Assembly: GCA_023014485.1 (NCBI GenBank)
Contig: JAJOZX010003315.1
Coordinates: forward strand, 1 to 64,000
Direction: 5' to 3'
Origin: Bathynomus jamesi
Taxonomy: Eukaryota; Arthropoda; Malacostraca; Isopoda; Cirolanidae
DNA length: 64,000 bases
This document shows positions 54,412 to 62,251 of this stretch, in pieces. A program made the position numbers and the translations under genes. The notes under the pieces were generated by a model that saw only the letters and a list, made by a program, of their open reading frames with translations, did not search any database and was not told the origin of the DNA. Within the stretch, counting starts at the first letter, position 1; the number at the start of each line of letters is the position of its first letter.

Positions 54412-54835
54412 ACTCACAGTAACAAAAGCAACGTATGAGAATAAGCCGAGAATCCAAAATCGTGTCTTGTAGACATCGATGTCAAGTTCTTTGACAGGAG
54501 ATGAGGTCTCTTCATCGACTTCCTGTTTCGTTTCTAGTCTTCCGTTGATGATTCTGAGGATGTTGTTCTTGTCTTCTTCTCCGTCAGGAATCTGTTTCGT
54601 CGTGGGGCTCTCCTCGTATGAGTTGTCTATACTACTGCTGGCCCTCGAACACGATGACTGGCTCTGGTCCAGTTTTCCTCTGCCGTCCTCAGCTTTGCTG
54701 ATGTAATAGTTTTTATCCGATGAAGAATAATCATTATCGGAGACTTGCCGGTTCAAATCCGAATAAGGTACTGTCGTATCGTCATCATAATTGACAAGAC
54801 TTTTTTGCCAACTGTGGCATCGTTGAAAATTTACT
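34389..54835 (-). CDS. SLC49A4-like: SLC49-family major facilitator transporter, DIRC2/SLC49A4-like (10 exons)
   Basis: Membrane transporter. Human SLC49A4 (DIRC2) is a lysosomal 12-helix carrier reported to export pyridoxine, and relatives FLVCR1/2 carry choline or heme. I joined ten minus-strand exons: 54835-54418, 54233-54083, 51904-51835, 49070-48958, 37920-37792, 36203-36074, 35862-35754, 35617-35437, 35262-35080, 34522-34389. All have GT/AG borders and their phases match. Exons 2-10 total 1200 bp. Family signatures in order: helix 1 then [105 protein letters not shown]. The tail is short and hydrophilic. The N-terminal exon is Ser/Asp-rich (about 115 residues before helix 1) and its 5' edge is unknown. 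The 11-kb intron 4 and intron 1 are packed with mobile elements. Confidence 0.85.
35080..35262 (-). CDS. SLC49A4-like: Transporter exon 9
   Basis: Acceptor gctttttcag, donor gtaag. Contains [19 protein letters not shown], the family motif of the C-terminal half (compare E..YP..E in the FLVCR/DIRC2 group). Confidence 0.85.
35437..35617 (-). CDS. SLC49A4-like: Transporter exon 8
   Basis: Acceptor aagaaccag, donor gtattt. Two hydrophobic segments around [12 protein letters not shown], the loop that corresponds to ARFAD in vertebrate relatives. Confidence 0.85.
35754..35862 (-). CDS. SLC49A4-like: Transporter exon 7
   Basis: Acceptor ccttccag, donor gtgaat. Encodes [18 protein letters not shown] and [15 protein letters not shown], one membrane helix and loop. 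Confidence 0.85.
36074..36203 (-). CDS. SLC49A4-like: Transporter exon 6
   Basis: Acceptor cttcttttcag, donor gtaagaatt. Encodes [20 protein letters not shown] then [15 protein letters not shown]. The YFP.KPP.PPS motif is strongly diagnostic for SLC49 transporters. Confidence 0.9.
36366..36433 (-). mobile_element. 5S-derived SINE fragment
   Basis: The minus strand carries the tgatttagcgacccg block shared with the 5S-derived SINEs at 28095, 31708 and 58215. It lies in intron 5 of the transporter gene. Confidence 0.55.
36581..36707. repeat. 42-bp minisatellite, 3 copies
   Basis: ggcgcaaaatgcgtg-type anchor at 36590, 36632 and 36674, each followed by tacctacactggaa-like sequence. The ORFs on both strands here arise from the repeat. 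Intronic. Confidence 0.9.
37588..37662 (-). mobile_element. 5S-derived SINE fragment
   Basis: The minus strand reads gcgtccagatgatgtagcga, identical in kind to the segment at 58310-58330. Close relative of the 36366 fragment. Intron 5. Confidence 0.6.
37792..37920 (-). CDS. SLC49A4-like: Transporter exon 5
   Basis: Acceptor tttcttccag, donor gtaagt. Encodes [20 protein letters not shown] and [17 protein letters not shown]. The first part aligns with the LGGA...GPLVVPAPN stretch of DIRC2-type proteins. Confidence 0.9.
38110..38900 (-). pseudogene. Penelope-like element, duplicated C-terminal tail
   Basis: The tail segment [20 protein letters not shown] appears twice on the minus strand (about 38445-38520 and 38780-38880), each followed by similar 3' sequence. 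It belongs to the element at 38930-39990. Confidence 0.6.
38930..39990 (-). pseudogene. Penelope-like retroelement, reverse transcriptase and GIY-YIG domains
   Basis: Penelope-like elements retrotranspose with a telomerase-related RT and a GIY-YIG nuclease. From 39900 down: [18 protein letters not shown] (RT5 block), [13 protein letters not shown] (catalytic YVDD), [31 protein letters not shown]. Then, after a frameshift near 39075, [13 protein letters not shown] (start of GIY-YIG) and [12 protein letters not shown]. The fingers region is missing, so it is 5'-truncated. It lies in intron 4 of the transporter gene. Confidence 0.85.
39984..40064. repeat. 81-bp hairpin
   Basis: aaatctaaggacataacttt and its near-perfect inverted copy (with gttaataaagt) around a 20-25 bp loop, at the junction of the Penelope-like element and the SINE palindrome. 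Confidence 0.85.
40066..40451. mobile_element. Inverted pair of tRNA-derived SINEs (386-bp palindrome)
   Basis: Two copies of the SINE at 29055, head to head. The tRNA-like B box (cgtgttcgattcccgg on the minus strand) lies at the centre, and both arms extend through cgttctccctcctcatcttg, (TA)n, (CA/GT)n and ggccgaccggaaatcctttc. The arms are nearly identical. Confidence 0.8.
41447..42144. mobile_element. Foldback Tc1/mariner element with arms of about 225 bp
   Basis: The ends cagggtgtttataaagtccc and complement are flanked by TA. The left arm continues to about 41674 and reappears inverted at about 41920-42144. The arms include the transposase C-terminus, so the 3' half of a transposon has been inversely duplicated. 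Confidence 0.9.
41545..41915 (-). pseudogene. Tc1/mariner-like transposase C-terminal remnant
   Basis: Minus-strand frame from about 41915 has [40 protein letters not shown] (third acidic catalytic position) and [20 protein letters not shown]. It is the same family layout as the transposase at 4589-5658 (RWIG..., RSPDLNPLDFF). Upstream codons are antisense of the inverted arm, so the catalytic first two aspartates are absent. Confidence 0.75.
42405..42545. repeat. (TTACTA)n low-complexity tract
   Basis: tattactattactattac-type repeat. A matching tract lies at 47255-47372, on the other side of the nested LINE block. Confidence 0.85.
42690..43678 (-). pseudogene. Third LINE family: ORF1 end and endonuclease, 3' of an insertion
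   Basis: The minus strand gives [40 protein letters not shown] (ORF1 end), then the ORF2 start VISYNCKG, then decayed endonuclease blocks ([38 protein letters not shown]). The ORF1 N-terminal part is at 46566-47060. The RTE-like LINE at 43690-46556 lies between them. Confidence 0.7.
43690..46556 (+). mobile_element. LINE copy 2 (same family as 16385-23612), with target duplication
   Basis: A 10-bp direct repeat aactcctcgg flanks it (43679-43688 and 46557-46566). It is 5'-truncated, starting near ccaaattacactagagaaat. RT motifs match copy 1 ([30 protein letters not shown]). The copy ends [20 protein letters not shown], stop, then (AAC)n. The frame is broken many times (for example near 44335, 44545 and 45290) and it is split by the palindrome at 45460. 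Confidence 0.85.
45460..46046. mobile_element. 587-bp near-perfect palindrome
   Basis: Two arms of about 290 bp with almost no spacer, centred at about 45753 (gtataatatac). Ends tagggtggatcgattttaca and complement. A tgtaca-type duplication of the host LINE sequence (intact in copy 1 at 23170-23200) flanks it. No ORF. Confidence 0.95.
46566..47060 (-). pseudogene. Third LINE family: ORF1 N-terminal part with tandem repeats
   Basis: Minus-strand frame from 47053: repeated SASQPHPGS(M/V)SAEP units (three copies of about 13 residues), then [20 protein letters not shown], and in shifted frames a block ending [10 protein letters not shown] at the insertion point. The W..V.RRG.. block resembles the linker of LINE ORF1 proteins. 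The ORF1 continues at 43678 beyond the inserted LINE. Confidence 0.6.
47255..47372. repeat. (TTACTA)n low-complexity tract
   Basis: Same motif as 42405-42545, followed directly by (TA)n. Confidence 0.85.
47378..47526. repeat. (TA)n then (CT)n microsatellites
   Basis: About 32 TA units, a short spacer, then about 25 CT units that touch the LINE fragment at 47527. Confidence 0.95.
47527..47978 (+). pseudogene. Internally deleted CR1/jockey LINE copy with 3' module and (CT)n
   Basis: Same deletion joints as 2151-2705: [36 protein letters not shown], then directly [16 protein letters not shown] and the start of the C-terminal [12 protein letters not shown] block. A further deletion joins this to the 3' module (aggccttttgaggtac), which is followed by a (CT)n tract. 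(CT)n bounds the copy on both sides. Confidence 0.8.
47979..48957. other. Intron sequence rich in ttaggtt words
   Basis: Intron 4 of the transporter gene. Many ttaggtt/aggttag motifs (48040-48240) without regular periodicity. No coding sequence seen. Confidence 0.55.
48958..49070 (-). CDS. SLC49A4-like: Transporter exon 4
   Basis: Acceptor cctgaaaag, donor gtacatt. Encodes [20 protein letters not shown] then [11 protein letters not shown], matching the STTWF..ERATAT motif of the family. The split Ala codon joins to exon 5 eleven kilobases away. Confidence 0.9.
49356..49640 (-). repeat. LINE 3' UTR without coding sequence, copy 2
   Basis: The minus strand has acacactacacaatctttt, then ggagaccttgttttttactc and gggcgcttgcccttggcccc, matching 24793-25160 and 55513-55880. 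Includes a (GT)n tract. Confidence 0.65.
49641..50330. other. Intron, no gene seen
   Basis: AT-rich sequence within intron 3 of the transporter gene. Confidence 0.5.
50331..50687. mobile_element. Foldback element, family P, copy 1
   Basis: Left tgttaaacacagaccgtgca and its inverted copy ending at 50654, arms of about 100 bp. An extra one-sided segment (tttctcaggggaccattctg) follows. It is bounded on both sides by (TA)n. Copy 2 in the opposite orientation is at 57783-58100. Confidence 0.85.
50717..51016. mobile_element. Tc1/mariner-type MITE, family Q, copy 1
   Basis: Ends cagggtgtcccataagtctg and, inverted, ccggacttaggggatatcctg. Arms include aaatttaatttaaa. It is inserted at TA next to a (TA)n tract. 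Copy 2 is at 62246-62570. Confidence 0.85.
51255..51360 (-). mobile_element. 5S-derived SINE tail fragment plus (GA)n
   Basis: The minus strand carries cccacgtaaagctgtaggtc and acctccgtcac, the conserved tail of the SINE at 28095. A similar tail piece in plus orientation is at about 51525-51565. Confidence 0.5.
51835..51904 (-). CDS. SLC49A4-like: Transporter exon 3 (70 bp)
   Basis: Acceptor cgtatttcag, donor gtgaac. Encodes [20 protein letters not shown] then IT and two bases of the next codon. The phases (1 in, 2 out) are exactly those needed between exons 2 and 4, and GLR...G.RCI matches the family. Confidence 0.8.
51990..52215 (+). pseudogene. LINE C-terminal end with 3' UTR
   Basis: [20 protein letters not shown] and a [14 protein letters not shown] end, then ccttaattttggctctcttc and gcgggcatttgcccttggtc. 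Same family as 26350-27790. The tail runs into (GT)n. Confidence 0.75.
52543..52690 (+). mobile_element. Tc1/mariner 5' end remnant
   Basis: TIR cagggtggcgcaaaagtcgc after TA, then ATG with [20 protein letters not shown], the first residues of a DUF4817-type transposase. It is cut off by a hairpin and (TA)n at 52690, so the rest of the element is missing. Confidence 0.7.
52687..52737. repeat. Perfect 20-bp stem hairpin between microsatellites
   Basis: acaaatcgatgaatcggtac and its exact inverted complement around a 14-base loop (atagtttaaattct). It is followed directly by (TA)n. Confidence 0.9.
52738..52925. repeat. Three (TA)n tracts
   Basis: (TA)n at 52738-52763, 52796-52846 and 52881-52925, separated by short unique pieces. 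One piece is a fragment of the SINE at 53426 (gaacaattcgggcggaagct). Confidence 0.95.
53274..53412. repeat. (GT)n/(TA)n compound microsatellite
   Basis: Alternating tgtgtg and atatat blocks. Confidence 0.95.
53426..53632 (-). mobile_element. tRNA-derived SINE family S2, copy 1
   Basis: Minus strand: tRNA-like head (cctaatggttaagacgctgg, A box) and B box (gagatcgagtcc), then a body ending cgtcagaatgaacaattcgg. Copy 2 is at 63190-63422. Confidence 0.7.
53640..53747 (-). mobile_element. tRNA-derived SINE head
   Basis: Minus strand: ggtggtgtagtggttagcat (A box) and cccgggatcgagacccgg (B box). It ends at a (GT)n(TA)n(GA)n microsatellite. Could be a tRNA pseudogene. Confidence 0.6.
54083..54233 (-). 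CDS. SLC49A4-like: Transporter exon 2
   Basis: Acceptor tcccactag, donor gtaagaac. Encodes [20 protein letters not shown], then [19 protein letters not shown]. The W.T.GPI...A..AYG motif is at the end of helix 1 in DIRC2-type proteins. Confidence 0.9.
54358..54408. repeat. (GA)n microsatellite in intron 1
   Basis: Lies 10 bp past the donor of exon 1. Confidence 0.95.
54418..54835 (-). CDS. SLC49A4-like: Transporter exon 1 or first recognised exon (5' edge uncertain)
   Basis: Donor gtgagtg at 54417. The frame encodes a hydrophilic Ser/Asp/Glu-rich region ([37 protein letters not shown]) and then [20 protein letters not shown], the start of helix 1, matching VY.RRW.VL..FS in relatives. No in-frame ATG occurs before helix 1 within unique sequence. 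The frame runs on into the MITE at 54844. Either an upstream exon supplies the start (acceptors such as gatgccacag near 54809 exist) or the start is lost. Confidence 0.7.
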
Positions 54836-54843
54836 GGAATATA

Positions 54844-55222
54844 CAGGGTGTCCACATTGAAAGGTAACAACTTTGAAGCATCATAATTATTATTATGTGT
54901 GAATGTTGAAACCTGCATAGATACCACATCATATAACCAAGTTTCTGTCTCTTGTGTTTCAGATTGAATGTGTGAATGATGAAGCTGAAGGAGCCCATCA
55001 CGGCTCACATCACGCATCACACATTGTCTATTGGAGGTGTGATGGAGGCCATCGCCGCCGTGATGCGCTCCTTCAACTTCAACATTCACACATTCAATCT
55101 GAAACACATGAGACAGAAACTTAGTTTATGATGTGGGATTTGCGCAAGTTTCAACATTCACACATTCATATATATATAATTATGATGCTTCAAAGTTGTT
55201 GCCTTTCAACGTGGACACCCTG
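54844..55222. mobile_element. Foldback MITE, 379 bp
   Basis: Ends cagggtgtccacattgaaag and inverted copy ctttcaacgtggacaccctg, with an inner arm (caaagttgtt / gcatcataattat) and a second internal palindrome around gatggaggccatcgccgccg. It is flanked by TA and touches transporter exon 1. Confidence 0.85.
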
Positions 55223-55305
55223 TATATCCTATTTGATTAAATTCTTTAAACCTAATGACAATAATAATGTTTGGGGGTATTTTAAACATCCTTCGAAGGA
55301 TTCCA

Positions 55306-55397
55306 AAGGGTGTCCACAAAGTCCCTTTGCACGAAAAACAAGGGCAACAAACTGATATGCTCTAATTTCATTGCAAAGGGACTTTGTGGCCACTCTG
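55306..55397. mobile_element. 92-bp hairpin MITE, copy 2
   Basis: Same family as 33759-33850 in the opposite orientation: tgtccacaaagtccctttgc and gcaaagggactttgtggcca. Confidence 0.85.
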
Positions 55398-55512
55398 TAC
55401 AACTTTACGCGAGTTCACAACTACTGTACCCACCAAGGAAGACTCACAGAAGCACTTTACTCACTGAAGTAAAGTCTGGGCCTAGACTCTTACACTTCTC
55501 TTATAGGAAGAG

Positions 55513-55547
55513 ATTGCAGACACCAATCGACCAGGGAGGTACTCCGA

Positions 55548-55608
<61 letters not shown>

Positions 55609-55880
55609 TCGGCAGGAGAATGTTCTCCTGTCACTGTCCTCCTTAGCTGATCTTATTCCGTGTCTCATCTACCGCGTGAGCAGTCCAGCATGCTATCAAA
55701 ACACACTCCTCCCTCTATTCTTCACTACACCGCGTACATTTTACACACTACACAATCTTTCCAAACTAAAAAAAAAATCAGTGTAAACATCGGAGACCTT
55801 GATTTTGGTTCTCTCTTTCTTATAAAGTGGGGCATTTTTGCGGGCACCCGCCCTTGGTCCCTCCTTTCTACATAGAAAAA
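55513..55880 (+). repeat. LINE 3' UTR without coding sequence, copy 3
   Basis: Matches 24793-25160 from ggtactccgaggtg through ttttacacactacacaatct to gcacccgcccttggtccctc. A (GA)n tract (55549-55602) sits within it. Confidence 0.7.
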
Positions 55881-56285
55881 GACACAGCACTTTCAAATTG
55901 GAGCCAAATAAAAGAAACATCTTTTTGGTCCTATATCAGGAAAAAAAATCAGGTTAGGTTAGGTGAAATAAAATTAGATTAGAGTAACTCTCGTTACCTG
56001 AACACTCGAAAGATACGCTTTGGCACAAATTAAACAATATGAAACGAATACATTTTGGTGAATGAGTTAAATTATGGCGCAAACACTGTACCATCACCAT
56101 TTACGCTTTTCATATATTAATAAAAACTGCGTAGAAACGGTGAAAATAAATTATTTTTAGCTCTGTGTTTTCGTCCTTATCTAATATTTAGTGTCCTGCC
56201 GAGTATATCCTTTGGTGATTACGGAGAGTCGGAGATAGGCTGTTGTTTGCCTGAAGACACCCTAACTTTCATATCCTAACATATA

Positions 56286-56325
<40 letters not shown>

Positions 56326-56558
56326 CAACTCATGCTTAGCATAATTTAAAGTGTAAATAGATTTAATTTTAAAATTTCCCTAATTGTATAATTTAATTTT
56401 TCAGTGTGTGTGTGTGTGTGTGTGTCTGTAACGTCTTCAAACAAAGCTAAAAGCATAATTAAACAAGGTCGCAAAAGTGTACATGTGTACACTCACATAC
56501 ACACGCACGCGCGCGCTTATTCATACGAATGTGTACACACACACACACACACACGTTT

Positions 56559-56602
<44 letters not shown>

Positions 56603-57040
56603 AACTTCTATTGCTTTATAATAATTAAAAAAAATGAACTTGTGATCAGATGAAGAAAGTAAATAAAATTTAAATAAATAAATATTTATTTTAATTTGCA
56701 TGTAAATTAATCGAGGCAATAATTTCTTCTGTCAAAGGGTTCACCTCGCGCTCGTCTGAATGAAATATTCAAATACATTGTGAGTTTCTTATAAGATAAC
56801 TTAGTCAAAATGAAGTAAAGTCTGCAATGAACTATAATATAGATATACGAAACGAAAGATATTTTTCATTGTTTAGCGCGTTTTACTGCTAACTGAATAT
56901 CAGATACGCGTCACCTAGCGGATGGAAAGAGAACTAACCTTCGTATAGGACCACAATCGCATGGTTTAGAAGAATATTCCAAAAAACTGAATATCCTTAA
57001 ACATTTTTAAAAAACCTTACAAATTGGTCCATTTTTTGGA
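55881..57040. other. AT-rich sequence with microsatellites, no gene
   Basis: (TA)n at about 56280-56322 and 56560-56600, (GT)n at 56404-56425, (CA)n at 56533-56552. No recognisable coding sequence. Confidence 0.6.
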
Positions 57041-57044
57041 TAAA

Positions 57045-57420
57045 AAAAAAATGACCCACAATGTTTCAACCATTTTATGCAACAAGGGGGGTTAACCCCC
57101 CCCAGTTGCATAAAGGGGGTGAGGGGGTTTTGGGGGAGAGGGAGAATGACCTCGGGGTGGGGGGTAATGGAGGAGGGGTAGGGGCAATGGGGGAAGGGAT
57201 GGGGTAATGGAGGAAGGGGTAGGGTAATGGGGGAGGGGGGTATGCAACAAGCGGTGGGGGTTAGCCCCCAAAGTTGCATAAAGGGGGGGTAAGAGGGTTT
57301 TGGGGGGAGAGGGAGAATGACCTACCCCCAAAGGGGTAACCCTAACGTACTCTCGCCGTAGGCAAGTTTGCGAAGCACAAACTCCGCTCGTAGGGCAGGG
57401 AGCCGTAGGTTCTGTTTGTT
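57045..57420. repeat. G-rich repeat module, copy 2
   Basis: Same start (atgacccacaatgtttcaac) and end (accctaacgtactctcgccg, taggcaagtttgcgaagcac) as 28690-29025. The core atgcaacaagg...agttgcataaaggggg occurs twice here. Confidence 0.75.
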
Positions 57421-57782
57421 ATCACATTAAAAAAATACAAGCCTAAAAAAAAATACAAGCCTAAAAGCCTAGTTTACTAACTGATCCTAGATTTAATTAA
57501 ATACTAAAGTATATGATAATAAATATTAAAATATAATTTTATTTGGCGCGTTTTCGTCAATAATTTCTCTTTCTAAATACTAGATGGCAGAAGGGACTAA
57601 AAGCTAATGCAAAAGTGGCCAGAGTTTCGGATCCTGTCATACAGTAAATAATCGGACCTTTCTACACATTTCGTTGGACAGGAAATTACATCGACACTAA
57701 CTTAATTAACCTAACTTAACCAAACCTAACCTAAATTATATATATATATATATATATATTTTATATATATATATATATATAT

Positions 57783-58100
57783 GCAAACTCAGAATGGTCC
57801 CCTGAGAAACTTATATGTTAAACACAGACCGTGCATGGAACAAGGAACTCTTCTGGGAAAATTAAATCCACTATAGTCCGAATAAGTAATGGTAAATGAC
57901 AAATACCATAGTTTTTCTTTTCATGATGCTAGCCCGACGTGGGCAACGGGTCTCTCGCAAAGAGATCCCATAAATATAGCTAGCATCATGAAAAAGAAAA
58001 ACTATGGTATTTGTCATTTACCATTACTTATTCGGACTATAGTGGATTTAATTTTCCCAGAAGAGTTCCTTGTTCCATGCACGGTCTGTGTTTAACATAT
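57783..58100. mobile_element. Foldback element, family P, copy 2
   Basis: Inverted arms tgttaaacacagaccgtgca / complement of about 130 bp around a spacer, with the one-sided segment cagaatggtcccctgagaaa on the left. Bounded by (TA)n on both sides, as is copy 1. Confidence 0.85.
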
Positions 58101-58214
58101 ATATATATACAGTATATCCAATCTACCTAAACAAATCTAACGTAATCAAATCCCCCCCCCCCCAAGTTATCGTTAGAATAGGTTCTCGACGAAATATTAG
58201 TAGTGTTTTTCACA

Positions 58215-58425
58215 AGGGCTACGTCTTGGCTATGCTTCGTGGCCATGTCGCATCAAAGATGTTAAGGGAGATTGGGTCACGGTAGTAGCTGGTTAAGTGA
58301 TCGTCTTTTGCGTCCAGATGATGTAGCGACTTGTGGTTTGGACTCTACTAAAGCTGTATGTCCCCTCCGTCACATGACCTTTGCACTTACGAAGGAGGTC
58401 AAACAACCTCATAAAAGCACACTCT
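58215..58425 (+). mobile_element. 5S rRNA-derived SINE, copy 3
   Basis: Degenerate 5S region (ggctacgtcttggc, gatgttaagggagattg) and a better-kept tail: gcgtccagatgatgtagcga, aaagctgtatgtcccctccg, tcacatgacctt. Confidence 0.65.
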
Positions 58426-58429
58426 TTAT

Positions 58430-59630
58430 CCTAAACCCTATTTACCATTCTTCATAGAATAAAAATATAACATTTTAAAATTAAAATTTAAATTAGGCCT
58501 ACTTTTCTATCATCTTTAATGACAGTTTTGTTCATATAGTTTTAAATGTTCAAAGATTGATAATTCATATTGTAATATATTTAAAATTTTTAATAAAAAA
58601 AATTAAAAAAATTATGTATTTAAATAACAGACCTTTTCATTTACGATTCTATAATTGTACGACAGGACTGGATACACGCTTTGATTGGTCAGTTGAAATC
58701 ACGTGATTCACGCAACGAAAGAGCATTTCAACTTTTATTTTTAGGAAAGATGATAAACATATGATATTTTAAAATTATTTATACGTGTTTACTGTCTTAG
58801 AAAAGCAGTGGATACGTTTTGTAAATAATTTATTTAAAAATAAAGTTCTCGTCAAATGCTTTTTATTCTTTATTAAGAGCGCGTAAATAATAACAGTTAG
58901 GCCGAGGTTAGGCTGCAGCGTAAGTGCATTTGTGATGTCAGACATTTGTAATTATCTTTGTGATTCATCCAAGTAATTACCTTTGTGATTCATCTAAAAC
59001 CATTATTATAGTGATAAAACAAACGTGGGTTCAGTATATACCCATGTAAATGACTACAACAATAACCACTACCGAGGAAAATGCGTTTTCAACAAATTTT
59101 CAAAATAGCGCTTTGTTCAAACCTTAAATACACGTAAGCCTTAAGATCACAGTGACAAACGTCAGTTTTTATATTAGGATCTTAATGAGTGACTTTTCCT
59201 AAGTTCAGTGTTCATTTACAAAGTTAATAAAAAGTGAATGATATTATAAACCTTATCCTAGCCTACTTTAAAGCTAAATCAGTGATTTGAACTCAGTCTA
59301 AGATCCTGACTAATTCATAGCCTAGGGCGGCTAGGCCATCCAGCATCCATCTACCTTTATCTTAACCATTGGCAATCCTGTATTAAAGTGATGAATTTAG
59401 CTACTAAATCTAGTTCGTAGGCCTAGTGCAGAGTCCAGACAATGTTCCAAAGCTATACTTTACGTTTCGCAGTGAGACTGATCCGTAGACTTTTGGGCTT
59501 TGGCCTTATAATAGGGCTGTTGGCCTAGAGCCCTAGACTGAGGCCGTCGCTTGACCTTACGAAAAAGAAGTAATGAATAGAAAATGTCCGTAAGTTTTGT
59601 TTAAACTATTTATAATTATGTATATATGAT
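58430..59630. other. AT-rich sequence, no gene seen
   Basis: No ORF with recognisable features. Includes a local direct repeat tctttgtgattcatc / cctttgtgattcatc near 58955-59000. Confidence 0.55.
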
Positions 59631-60037
59631 CAGGCACGGATTAACTGTACTTGGGGCCTGAGGCTAATTTTATTTTAGGGGCCCTTTCCTATAACTTTTT
59701 ATTAACAATACATGTACATTGTACAGTACATAGTACATTTACACGAATTATATGTACGATGCTTTGGTTAATTGAGAAACAAACTTAAAAGAACCTGAAC
59801 ACAGTGTATTTTGCCGTTTGCTAAAACCAAACAGTATTAAACAAACTTTACTTTACTAAGGGCCTATAAAACATAAAGTAAAACAGGGAATTTGTCAGTT
59901 TGTGTATTCTGTCATATTTAATCAAAAAAGTTTGCGAAATCTCGAATTATATCATCGAAACTCAGTTGATTGGAGGCCCCCTCAACCATGGGGGCCTGAG
60001 GCCTCAGCCTCAATTGCCTCACTGATAATCCCCACTG
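59631..60037. mobile_element. hAT-type MITE, 407 bp
   Basis: Starts caggcacggattaactgtac, ends gataatccccactg. Flanking 8-bp repeats tatatgat and tatatggt differ at one base. Internal ggggcctgaggct / gcctcagcct resembles the MITE at 20294-20727, so the two are related families. Confidence 0.75.
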
Positions 60038-60265
60038 TATATGGTGCGAACCCACAAAGAAAAAGAAAAAATTATTCCATGCCTTTCTTGTATTCAGTAA
60101 TACACCTCACCAGGGAAACATCGCATTCCCTGACGAAGTGTATTGCTGAATACACGAAAGGCTTTGGAATAATTTTTTCTTCTTCCTTGTGGGTTTGCAT
60201 CATTCATTCATTTCACGTGTTTAAGTGTGAAATTCATGATTTATTCATCTCACATACAGTATATA

Positions 60266-60319
<54 letters not shown>

Positions 60320-60737
60320 GTGTACTGTATATATATATATATATATATATATCACAAAAGAAGACTCCGTTATGTTGAGGTAACCTCTTAATAAAGGAAT
60401 TTACAATGTCTGAAGGTAAGTGTGCAGAAATTTAAAAAAATATTCAGAATTAAATACATTTTATATCTAAATAAAGTTTGAAATGTAAGATACATTTGGG
60501 TGTATTGGGCTTGTATCGAGCTAATGTCAGTCTCTTGTTGTGATGGTTAATTAATAAGTTATTTTGGATTACATTAGGTTAGGTTAACATAGATTGCGTT
60601 ATGTTTGGTTTGGTGAGTTTAGTCTTATTAGGTTAGTCTTGCTAGGTTAGTTTAATCTTTGATTAGACTTGATTTAGGTCAGGTTAAATAAGTTGATTGG
60701 AATTTCGACAGCCCGTCGTCTAAATTAGTAATTTTAG
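60038..60737. other. No gene; inverted repeat and microsatellites
   Basis: An imperfect inverted repeat near 60060-60200 (attattccatgcctttct ... cgaaaggctttggaataatt) and (TA)n at 60282-60350. ttaggtt-rich sequence around 60570-60690. Confidence 0.55.
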
Positions 60738-60955
60738 CAGGGTTGCCACTGACCTGGAAAACCTGGAAAATACCTGGAAATTGAAAATAGGGAGAGAGAA
60801 ACAGGGTAAAATACTGGGAATTCTGATAAAGGTAAATTCCCACCAACTCCCAGTGATGTCGCCCTATGTACAACCACGTCACCCTATTAATTTAATTTGT
60901 GTTGTACAGTACTTTTGCTTATGACTAACGGGGATATTACTAGGGTATACTAGGG

Positions 60956-61024
60956 CAGTGGTTCCCAAACTTTACTAACTGTCGGAACCTTACAGACTTG
61001 TTTTTATTTCGCGGAACCCCAACT

Positions 61025-61080
<56 letters not shown>

Positions 61081-62043
61081 CTTAGAGCTGTAAAATATTT
61101 ATTGAGCAACAAAACTTACAGACTTTAGTGATGAACACAATGCAAATTTTTACACTGAAAACACTTGAGTAAATAAAGCCTATCAGAAATTAACTTGACA
61201 GTGCATCACGCCAACGGCTATAGTTATACTGAGTGGTTCACAATTATTTACGAAACAAGTACACATCAAATCAACTGGTAACTTAGAAAATTTTAATTTT
61301 AGCGAAAACATATTGCTCAAAATTAATTACAGTTAAATTCTCTCGAGTAAAATATATATATTAAAATTTGTCATAAATAATATGACAGAATTCATATGAT
61401 ATTTATTTTAAAACAGTACTAATCAGTGGTGTAGTCCGGGGGTAACGCAAGGTAACGGCGTTACCCCACTGGTTTTATTTTACTTTATATTTTTTATATT
61501 TTTGGCTGCTTCTACTGAACATTTTTGTAATACATACTCTTTCTAACTATATTTCTTTCCTAACCCCTTCAATTTCAACGTGTTTTTGGGAGTGTACATA
61601 AAATGCAAAAACGCTGTAGAATTTTATAGAAACGCTGTATAAGAAAAATTGTTGTTGCGTTACCCCACTGAAGAAATTACGACTACACCACTGGTACTAA
61701 TAGAACCAGTCTTTTATAAAATCGTTAAAATTAAAATCTGCCAAATTACACTCTCAGTAGCCGAGTAGCGAAAATTTATTTACATATACTTAGCAGATTT
61801 TAATTTTAGCGAAAAATATTTAGCGATCCCAAATGCACGATGGTGCCATTTCAAGTCAGAATAAGAATATAAAATATTATTTAACAAAAAGCCACAAGGT
61901 AAAATTATGTATAAATATTAGGACCTTAATTAGACCTTAATGTTAAGACCTGATTAGACTGATTAGAAAACGTGTCACGGAACCCTAGTTAAGCCTCTGT
62001 GGAACCCCAGGGTTCCGCGGAACACAGTTTGGGAACCACTGTG
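60956..62043. mobile_element. Non-autonomous hAT element
   Basis: Ends cagtggttcccaaacttt and agtttgggaaccactg, inner arms with gcggaacccc / gggttccgcgg. Flanks tactaggg and aactaggg (7 of 8) fit a hAT duplication. Contains (TA)n and a nested MITE. No transposase. Confidence 0.75.
61424..61693. mobile_element. hAT-type MITE nested in the hAT element, perfect 8-bp duplication
   Basis: Starts cagtggtgtagtccggg and ends gactacaccactg, with ggtaacgc / gcgttacc inside both ends. Perfect 8-bp flanks gtactaat (61416-61423 and 61694-61701). Confidence 0.9.
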
Positions 62044-62212
62044 TAACTAGGGTATAATACTAGGCTGGGTGAAATATTCCTATCATCTTTCACCTATCTC
62101 GGTTTGCAAACTAATAAATTATTTATCCCCTATCTATTTATCTATTTTTTTTATGAATAAATAATTAAACCTTATTTTGTAGGCTTTTATGGAGTAGGGT
62201 TCTGTAGGGATT

Positions 62213-62245
<33 letters not shown>

Positions 62246-62251
<6 letters not shown>

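Noticed and set aside
54844..55107. N-terminal 90 residues of the long minus-strand ORF as transporter sequence
   Set aside because: This part is translated from the foldback MITE. The transporter-like sequence starts only after the MITE end at 54843.
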